This document shows positions 1 to 5,343 of a stretch of DNA of 8,311 nucleotides, piece by piece; the stretch's first letter is position 1, and each line of letters opens with the position of its first letter. Under the pieces are notes generated by a model. The model worked only from the letters and a program-made list of their open reading frames with translations, was not told the DNA's origin and searched no databases. The stretch spans positions 1 to 8,311 of the forward strand of contig RGMU01000059.1 of NCBI GenBank assembly GCA_010021705.1. The letters are read 5' to 3'. A program made the translations under genes and the position numbers. Source of the DNA: Chitinophagia bacterium. Lineage in GTDB: Bacteria > Bacteroidota > Bacteroidia > Chitinophagales > Chitinophagaceae.

Positions 1-162
1 AAAATAGTCATCATGCACCCGGGGCCTATCAACAGAGGCGTAGAATTAGACTCAAATGTAGCCGATGGTGATGCCTCTGTAATATTAAACCAAGTAGAAA
101 ACGGTGTTGCCATTCGCATGGCTACCATATACCTGCTTGCCGGAAAAACTATTAATGACTAA
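1..162 (+). CDS. pyrB: Aspartate carbamoyltransferase, catalytic chain (3' end only)
   Basis: Frame 1 is open from the first base and ends at TAA 160-162, giving the last 53 residues of a protein whose start lies outside the window. The segment carries MHPGPINRGVEL (residues 5-16 of the fragment), the conserved C-terminal substrate-loop motif of aspartate carbamoyltransferases, followed by SVILNQVENGVAIRMA (27-42), also typical of the family. The enzyme joins carbamoyl phosphate and aspartate to form N-carbamoyl-aspartate, the committed step of de novo pyrimidine synthesis in the cytoplasm. Ornithine carbamoyltransferase is the nearest relative, but the HPGPxNRGVE signature points to PyrB. 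It converges on rfbG with only 27 bp between the two stop codons, and no clear hairpin terminator is visible there. Family assignment is firm; nothing can be said about the missing N-terminal part. Confidence 0.93.
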   Translation, partial: KIVIMHPGPINRGVELDSNVADGDASVILNQVENGVAIRMATIYLLAGKTIND

Positions 163-189
163 TCAATTTAAAGCCACCAACGCAAAGAA

Positions 190-1269
190 TTAACCAAGAT
201 ACGCCTCTATTTGCCTAATGCACTTTGTGTGCGGGGCGGTGTTAGAGTCGGCATACCAGTTAGCAGACCATTCAATGGCTTGCTCTGCATTGAGTAGGGG
301 AGACCAGCCTAAGTGTTGGTTTGCCTTTGCGCTATCTAACAGCAGTAGTTTTGCCTCATGTAGGGCTGTGGCATCATAGTTGTTAAGGTATGTACCATGC
401 CCAAATGCCTGAATAAAAATCTGCGTTAATGTTTCTACCGTTACTTTTTCGTCAGGGTTAGGTCCAAAGTTATACGCTTCGCAATACATGCCGGGTGCCT
501 CGTTCATTTTAGCCCCTAATAGCAAATAACCGCATACCGGTTCTAACACATGCTGCCAAGGACGCACCGAGTGAGGGTTGCGGAGCACCACCGGTTGCCT
601 GTCGGCTATTGCCCTCACTATATCGGGTATAATGCGGTCTTGCGAATAGTCGCCACCGCCTATCACATTGCCTGCCCTTGCCGATGCTATGCTTTTATGA
701 TGTTGGGCATAATGCTCCGGGTTAAAGTATGACCGTCTATAAGATTCTATCACTATTTCTGCTGCTGCTTTGCTGGCAGAATAGGGGTCATATCCGCCTA
801 ACTTATCGCTTTCCAAAAACGGTAGCCCGCGTTCCGGATTGTCATACACCTTATCGGTAGTTATCATCACACCCACGCACTGTCCCTCTAAAAAGCGCAT
901 AGCGTCTAATACATGCGCCGTGCCCTGCACATTCGTTAAAAAGGTGGATAAAGGCTGCGCATAGCCCCGCCTTACCAACGATTGCGCTGCAAAGTGAAAC
1001 ACAAAGTGTGGCTGTGCTTCAACTAAGGCACTTTTTAGTGCATCATAGTCATTAATATTGTTAAAAATGGATTTATCTATTAACGTATTACCATTTAAAA
1101 GCGCATATAAATCATTTTCACTTTCCGGTGGCAGTGCATAGCCGGTTACGTGAGCACCCAAATACCTAAGCACCTGCATCATCCACGCCCCCTTAAAGCC
1201 CGTATGCCCCGTTAAAAATACCCTCTTGCCTTTATAACAATTTTTTAAATATTCAAGGCGACTTACCAT
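190..1269 (-). CDS. rfbG: CDP-glucose 4,6-dehydratase
   Basis: An extended short-chain dehydrogenase/reductase that converts CDP-glucose to CDP-4-keto-6-deoxyglucose with bound NAD, the branch point toward CDP-linked 3,6-dideoxyhexoses of surface polysaccharides. With the start chosen here it has 359 residues, the length I recall for Salmonella RfbG. Visible motifs are the Rossmann dinucleotide loop TGHTGFKG (20-27), FHFAAQSLVRRGY (91-103), TTDKVY (137-142), and the catalytic pair Tyr163/Lys167 in YSASK. ARAGNVIGGGDY and the RPWQHVLEP segment further on are typical of this subfamily. The frame stays open upstream to an ATG at 1344, but that would put 25 unrelated residues before the usual start and bury it deep in rfbF. 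The ATG at 1269 overlaps the rfbF stop by 7 bp, the normal arrangement for coupled genes. ATG 1278 is a second possibility. All expected catalytic residues are present. Confidence 0.95.
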   Translation of the reverse strand: MVSRLEYLKNCYKGKRVFLTGHTGFKGAWMMQVLRYLGAHVTGYALPPESENDLYALLNGNTLIDKSIFNNINDYDALKSALVEAQPHFVFHFAAQSLVRRGYAQPLSTFLTNVQGTAHVLDAMRFLEGQCVGVMITTDKVYDNPERGLPFLESDKLGGYDPYSASKAAAEIVIESYRRSYFNPEHYAQHHKSIASARAGNVIGGGDYSQDRIIPDIVRAIADRQPVVLRNPHSVRPWQHVLEPVCGYLLLGAKMNEAPGMYCEAYNFGPNPDEKVTVETLTQIFIQAFGHGTYLNNYDATALHEAKLLLLDSAKANQHLGWSPLLNAEQAIEWSANWYADSNTAPHTKCIRQIEAYLG

Positions 1270-2036
1270 TTTTTCCATTGGGGGTGGGTTTGCCATAAAT
1301 GTTCTAAGTCTTCTTTGTCCCGAAGGGTATCCATGCACTTCCAAAAGCCATGATGCCGGTAAGCCACAATTTCACCGTTTTTTGCAAGGTCATTCATCGG
1401 TTGGCGTTCCCACATCATATCATCGGCATCGTCTTTTAAGTAAGCTGCAATGGAGGGTTCTAACACAAAAAAGCCTCCGTTTATCCATGTTCCCGAATCT
1501 GCCGGCTTTTCCTCAAAGCTATTAATGATGCCGTTGTCTTCCATTGTAATCACCCCAAACCTGCTTGTTGCCTGAATGGCAGTCATGGTGCATATCTTTT
1601 TGTGGGCACGGTGAAAGTCCACTAATTGGTTGATGTTCACATCAGCCACACCATCGCCATAAGTAAGCATAAAAGGCTCATTGCCTATATAGGGCAATAC
1701 TCGCTTTAGCCTTCCTGCGGTCATGGTATCTAAGCCGGTATCTATAAGCGATACCTTAAATGGTTCAGCACTATTTTTATGCACTATTTTTTCGCCGGTG
1801 GCTAAGTCCACCGTAATATCTGCATTATGAATAAAATAGTTGGCAAAATACTCTTTTATCATAGAGCCTTTATAGCCCAAGCATATAATAAACTCGTTAT
1901 GCCCGTAGGCGGCATAAGTTTTCATAATGTGCCATAAAATGGGCTTACCGCCTATTTCTATCATGGGTTTGGGTCTTAGCACCGACTCTTCGGCTATTCT
2001 TGTGCCCCTGCCCCCTGCAAATATCACTACTTTCAT
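1263..2036 (-). CDS. rfbF: Glucose-1-phosphate cytidylyltransferase
   Basis: This nucleotidyltransferase makes CDP-glucose and pyrophosphate from CTP and alpha-D-glucose 1-phosphate, the substrate for the dehydratase encoded directly downstream. It has 257 residues, the family's usual length. Near the N-terminus is the nucleotide-binding signature, AGGRGTR (7-13) followed by RPKPM (21-25) and EIGGKPI (27-33). TYGDGVADV (125-133) carries the metal and sugar-nucleotide aspartates, and TMTAGRLKRV (104-113) matches the cytidylyltransferase subgroup rather than RmlA thymidylyltransferases. The ATG at 2036 starts right at the first beta strand (MKVVIFAGG), so the start is secure. It lies 38 bp after ftsH and its stop overlaps rfbG, so the two products are almost certainly made together. 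An AT-rich gap with a possible TAnnTTTG element precedes it, which may allow transcription independent of ftsH. Confidence 0.96.
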   Translation of the reverse strand: MKVVIFAGGRGTRIAEESVLRPKPMIEIGGKPILWHIMKTYAAYGHNEFIICLGYKGSMIKEYFANYFIHNADITVDLATGEKIVHKNSAEPFKVSLIDTGLDTMTAGRLKRVLPYIGNEPFMLTYGDGVADVNINQLVDFHRAHKKICTMTAIQATSRFGVITMEDNGIINSFEEKPADSGTWINGGFFVLEPSIAAYLKDDADDMMWERQPMNDLAKNGEIVAYRHHGFWKCMDTLRDKEDLEHLWQTHPQWKKW

Positions 2037-2047
2037 ATATGTAAGTG

Positions 2048-2078
2048 CAAAAATATTAATAAGGATATGTTGTGTTAA
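2048..2078 (-). promoter_or_regulatory. Possible Bacteroidota-type promoter for rfbFG
   Basis: On the minus strand the 38-bp gap between ftsH and rfbF contains TATTTTTG (2055-2048), an exact match to the Bacteroidota -7 consensus TAnnTTTG. Nineteen bases upstream is TTAA (2078-2075), only a half match to the -33 TTTG element. Transcription would begin roughly 7-8 bases before the rfbF ATG, which is a short leader. The -7 match is seen directly; promoter activity is inference. AT-rich gaps give such matches by chance. Confidence 0.28.
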
Positions 2079-4075
2079 GCAGCTTTATATTCGTCAGAAT
2101 ATTCATCTGATTCGCTGTTCATACTATCTTCAAACTCGCGTTTGCCAATCAATCGCACCAAATCATCTTTGAACAACACCTCTTTTTTAAGTAATTCTTC
2201 AGCAATAATGGTAACCGATTCAATTTTATCGGACAATAGCTGTTTAACGCGCTCATAAGCGTCTGCCACCAATTTGCGCACTTCTTCGTCTATCATTTTA
2301 CCCGTTTCTTCAGAATAGGGCTTAGAAAAGCCACTCTCATTTTGGGGGTCGTAGAACGAAATGTTACCTATTTTGCTGCTCATGCCATAGATAGAAATCA
2401 TGGCGTATGCCATGCGTGTAACTTGTTGCAAATCACTTAGCGCACCTGTGGATATTTTGCCAAATACAATATCTTCTACCGCTCTACCGCCAAGTTTCAT
2501 GCACATATCGTCCATTAGGTGTTCGGTAGTGCGAATGTACATTTCTTTGGGTAGGTATTGTGCATAGCCTAAAGCAGCTTCGCCGCGGGGCACTATGGTA
2601 ACTTTTACCAAAGGGTGTGCGTGCTCTAAATACCAGCCTGACACAGCGTGCCCTGCTTCATGGAAGGCGATTATGCGCTTTTCATCGGGTGATATAATCT
2701 TATTTTTCTTTTCTAATCCGCCTATCACGCGGTCAATGGCATCGTTAAAGTCATTCATTTCCACCTCTTCTTTGCCTTTACGTGCTGCTATGAGGGCTGC
2801 TTCATTGCATATATTCGCAATATCTGCACCTGCAAATCCGGGTGTTTGAATGGCTAATTTTCTAATATTGAGGTCAGCAGATTTTTTGATGGGCTTTAAG
2901 TGAACGTCAAATATTTTCTCACGCCCCTTAACATCGGGTATGTCTATAGATATTTGCCTGTCAAAGCGTCCGGGTCTTAGCAATGCTGTATCCAACACAT
3001 CGGGGCGGTTGGTAGCAGCCAATACAATAATGCCGGTATCTCCGCTAAATCCGTCCATTTCTACCAGCATTTGGTTAAGCGTGTTTTCGCGCTCATCGTT
3101 GCTCATCACTACATTTTTACCACGTGCGCGTCCTATGGCATCTATCTCGTCTATAAATACAATGCAGGGAGCTTTTTCTCTCGCTTGCTTAAACAAATCT
3201 CGTACACGGCTTGCACCCACGCCCACAAATAATTCAACAAAATCAGAACCGGACATGCTAAAAAAAGGCACTTGTGCTTCGCCTGCCACTGCCTTTGCCA
3301 ATAAGGTTTTACCCGTACCGGGAGGACCTACCAGCAGTGCACCTTTGGGGATTTTACCGCCTAAGTTGGTATATTTTTTAGGATTTTTTAAGAAATCAAC
3401 TATTTCCATCACCTCAACCTTTGCTTCATCTAAGCCCGCTACATCGTTGAAAGTGATAGACACTTTTGTGCCTTTTTCAAACAGTTGCGCTTTAGACTTA
3501 CCAATGTTGAATATGCCCCCCGAACCGGCACCACCACCACCAATGCCAATTTTGCGGAACAGCACAAACCACATGGCAATAAGTATAAGCAAAGGTACTA
3601 AAATGCTTTGTATGCCTTTCAGATAGTCTCCCTGCTGATTATATACAATGGGTAGGTCGCTAATGCCGGGAATGGTTTTTTGCGCCTCTTCCTTTTCTTT
3701 TTGAAACTGCTCTGTGCTGCCTATGTTAAATGTAAAGGCAGGCGTTTTATCGTTGTTTACCAAACCGGAACCCGAAGGATATCTTGAGCTTGTGGCACCG
3801 GGTAGGGTGATGCCGGGTTTGTAATAAACTTCCACGCGTTCATTGTTTACCACCACCAATTTAGCCACCTTGCCTAATCTCATGGCTTCCTTAAAGTCCT
3901 GAAAGCTGTGCTCGGTATTGGTCATTTGCCCTATGTTGCTGCCCATTAATTGAAGGCTTATTATGATAAAGGCGATGATGCCGTATATCATATACGCATT
4001 AACTTTAGGACCTTTTTTGGGGTTGTTTTCGTTATTGTTGGTGCTGTTTTGGTTTTGCTGGTTATTCTCTTCCAT
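2075..4075 (-). CDS. ftsH: ATP-dependent zinc metalloprotease FtsH
   Basis: A membrane-anchored AAA+ protease that extracts and degrades misfolded membrane proteins and selected short-lived cytoplasmic proteins. Numbering here begins one codon upstream, at GTG 4078. An Asn/Gln-rich cytoplasmic tail (1-25) precedes transmembrane helix 1 (about 28-46), an extracytoplasmic domain (about 47-157) and helix 2 (about 158-176). A glycine-rich linker (178-188) leads into the AAA module: Walker A GPPGTGKT (251-258), pore-loop FVG (284-286), Walker B IVFIDE (306-311), and the second region of homology with arginines near 369-374. The peptidase has the zinc site HEAGH (473-477) and a third ligand probably at Asp549 in GALSDL. 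The length of 666 residues is normal and no active-site residue is missing. GTG at 4078 is immediately followed by ATG at 4075; I prefer the ATG. It lies about 31 bp downstream of rsfS on the same strand. Confidence 0.97.
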   Translation of the reverse strand: MEENNQQNQNSTNNNENNPKKGPKVNAYMIYGIIAFIIISLQLMGSNIGQMTNTEHSFQDFKEAMRLGKVAKLVVVNNERVEVYYKPGITLPGATSSRYPSGSGLVNNDKTPAFTFNIGSTEQFQKEKEEAQKTIPGISDLPIVYNQQGDYLKGIQSILVPLLILIAMWFVLFRKIGIGGGGAGSGGIFNIGKSKAQLFEKGTKVSITFNDVAGLDEAKVEVMEIVDFLKNPKKYTNLGGKIPKGALLVGPPGTGKTLLAKAVAGEAQVPFFSMSGSDFVELFVGVGASRVRDLFKQAREKAPCIVFIDEIDAIGRARGKNVVMSNDERENTLNQMLVEMDGFSGDTGIIVLAATNRPDVLDTALLRPGRFDRQISIDIPDVKGREKIFDVHLKPIKKSADLNIRKLAIQTPGFAGADIANICNEAALIAARKGKEEVEMNDFNDAIDRVIGGLEKKNKIISPDEKRIIAFHEAGHAVSGWYLEHAHPLVKVTIVPRGEAALGYAQYLPKEMYIRTTEHLMDDMCMKLGGRAVEDIVFGKISTGALSDLQQVTRMAYAMISIYGMSSKIGNISFYDPQNESGFSKPYSEETGKMIDEEVRKLVADAYERVKQLLSDKIESVTIIAEELLKKEVLFKDDLVRLIGKREFEDSMNSESDEYSDEYKAA

Positions 4076-4106
4076 CACGAGGTAATTAGCTTATTTTAGT
4101 TTAATT

Positions 4107-4550
4107 TTAACGATGTTCTTGTCTTGCTGCGTCTTCCCACAGGGTCTCAATAGAGTAAAATTCGCGCTGCTCTTCTTGAAAAAGGTGTACCACTATGTTC
4201 ACATAATCTATCAGCGTCCATTTGTCGCCATATTCTACGTGATAGGGCTTTTCACCGGCTATGTTTTCTACTTCATCTATTAGAAAGTCTGCCATAGCTT
4301 TTATATGAACATTTGACGTGCCTGTGGCAATGATAAAGTAATCGGCTACGGCTTCTTCTATTGGCTTTAAATCAAGAGAGAGGATATTAAGTCCTTTTTT
4401 TTCGCTTAGCTTGGCGGTTATAGTGCTAAATAGAATACTATTTGTATTCAACTTAGCGGTTGCCTTTAGTTTTTCCTTCAAAAGTGCTTTTGTTCGTTGC
4501 AAATGGTTTAGTATTGCGTTTGTATTGCGGTTTGGGAAATTAATTTTCAA
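4107..4550 (-). CDS. rsfS: Ribosomal silencing factor RsfS (start uncertain)
   Basis: RsfS (YbeB/DUF143) binds ribosomal protein uL14 on the large subunit and blocks joining with the small subunit, lowering translation during starvation. In the longest reading (147 residues) the conserved core runs from about residue 35: LNILSLDLKPIEEAVADYF, then FIIATGTSNVHIKAMAD (72-88), YGDKWTLIDYVNIVVHLF (107-124) and REFYSIETLWEDA (129-141). These are the family's hallmark blocks. The family is usually 105-125 residues, so this reading carries a 25-35 residue N-terminal extension rich in Lys and Asn. There is no in-frame ATG or GTG upstream of the core: the codon at 4550 is TTG, and other TTG codons at 4502, 4481 and 4451 would give 131, 124 and 114 residues. 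The TTG at 4550 also sits inside a TAACTTTG promoter-like motif. Function is secure; the 5' boundary is not. Confidence 0.9.
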   Translation of the reverse strand: MKINFPNRNTNAILNHLQRTKALLKEKLKATAKLNTNSILFSTITAKLSEKKGLNILSLDLKPIEEAVADYFIIATGTSNVHIKAMADFLIDEVENIAGEKPYHVEYGDKWTLIDYVNIVVHLFQEEQREFYSIETLWEDAARQEHR

Positions 4551-4555
4551 AGTTA
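4548..4555 (-). promoter_or_regulatory. Possible -7 promoter element for rsfS-ftsH
   Basis: Minus-strand TAACTTTG (4555-4548) matches the Bacteroidota -7 consensus TAnnTTTG exactly, in the short region between rsfS and the divergent birA. No good TTTG lies at the expected 17-21 base spacing; the nearest (4570-4567) is only 11 bases away. If real, transcription would start near 4541-4544. The rsfS start codon would then have to be one of the downstream TTG codons. The motif is seen directly; its role is inferred. Confidence 0.3.
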
Positions 4556-4598
4556 TAGCTTTTTTCCAAATCTGTAGTTTATCTTTACTAACTTCTTC

Positions 4599-5324
4599 AT
4601 GTTAATTAAGCTATACAACACAGACAGCACCAATAACCATGCCATGCGTTGCATTAATGAGCGCATTGCCGGGCACGGATGGGTGATATATGCACACCAA
4701 CAAACAGACGGTAAAGGGCAAAGAGGCAATAAATGGAGTGCAGAACCGGGTAAAAACCTACTATCATCGGTTGTTTTAGTGCCAAATGTGCCAATAGAGC
4801 ACCAATTTTTGTTTAATGCAGCCATTACTACTGAAATAGTTAAATATTTGAAACAAGCTGCCCAAATAGACAACATCGCCATTAAATGGACAAACGATAT
4901 AATAATAAATGACAAAAAGGCAGGCGGCATATTGATAGAAAATGTGCTGCAAGGTGCAATATGGCAGTATGCAGTGGTAGGGGTGGGGATTAATGTGCTA
5001 CAAACAACTTTCCCTGACAATTTGCCACACGCAACGTCTCTTTGCCTTCACTCCAATGCTACGTTTGATATTGGCAACTTAGCCGAAGAATTAGGCAATG
5101 CTTTAGTGCGTAGGTTAAAAGAAGGCATAGACGAAACTGCTATAGAAGGTTATAACAGCCTGCTATATAAAAAGGGGGAATGGCAACGGTTTATGGCAAA
5201 AGACATACCCGTAGAGTACAGTATTAATGAGGCACTACCCAACGGCTTGCTAAGCGTTACAGACAATAACGGCAACAATTTATTCCTTACACATGGCTCT
5301 GTGCAGTGGGTGTATGGTACTTAA
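4599..5324 (+). CDS. birA: Biotin--[acetyl-CoA-carboxylase] ligase, monofunctional
   Basis: This cytoplasmic ligase activates biotin as biotinyl-5'-AMP and attaches it to the biotin-carrier lysine of carboxylases. The 241 residues begin directly in the catalytic domain, with DSTNNHA at 9-15, so the DNA-binding N-terminus of E. coli BirA is absent and this is a class I enzyme that cannot act as a biotin repressor. Motifs are the adenylate-binding loop GKGQRGNKW (38-46), GKNLLSSVVL (51-60), KWTNDI (96-101), KAGGILIE (107-114) with likely catalytic Lys107, and GVGINV (128-133). The C-terminal SH3-like part follows from about 190. Where most homologues read KWPNDI, this protein has Thr at position 98, a mild deviation. 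It is divergent from rsfS and ends 19 bp from the convergent secreted-protein gene. The ATG at 4599 is the natural start, with no Shine-Dalgarno before it. Confidence 0.94.
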   Translation: MLIKLYNTDSTNNHAMRCINERIAGHGWVIYAHQQTDGKGQRGNKWSAEPGKNLLSSVVLVPNVPIEHQFLFNAAITTEIVKYLKQAAQIDNIAIKWTNDIIINDKKAGGILIENVLQGAIWQYAVVGVGINVLQTTFPDNLPHATSLCLHSNATFDIGNLAEELGNALVRRLKEGIDETAIEGYNSLLYKKGEWQRFMAKDIPVEYSINEALPNGLLSVTDNNGNNLFLTHGSVQWVYGT

Positions 5325-5343
5325 AGCAATACTTTAGGTAATA

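Noticed and set aside
163..189. Shared terminator between convergent pyrB and rfbG
   Set aside because: The 27-bp gap contains no stem of useful length and no T-tract in either direction.
550..732. Plus-strand open frame of 60 codons inside rfbG
   Set aside because: It lies antisense to well-conserved RfbG coding sequence and its translation shows no recognisable domain.
1270..1344. Longer rfbG start at ATG 1344
   Set aside because: The extra 25 residues come from sequence overlapping conserved rfbF coding, and family members start near 1269. The longer start would create an 82-bp overlap.
2940..3626. Long plus-strand open frame (228 codons) antisense to ftsH
   Set aside because: The minus strand encodes the conserved AAA+ domain with all motifs. 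The antisense translation is Ser/Pro-rich, low complexity and family-less, as expected of a shadow frame.
4580..4587. TATCTTTA on the plus strand before birA, as a -7 element
   Set aside because: The final G is missing, no -33 element lies at the right spacing, and the start would fall only a few bases before the ATG.
4553..5020. Minus-strand open frame of 155 codons antisense to birA
   Set aside because: birA on the plus strand has every catalytic motif. The antisense translation is Cys/Leu-rich with no domain. Only its last 15 codons, in front of rsfS, deserve the separate note given in the findings.
5325..5343. Terminator between convergent birA and the secreted-protein gene
   Set aside because: Only 19 bp without a hairpin; nothing supports a specific site.
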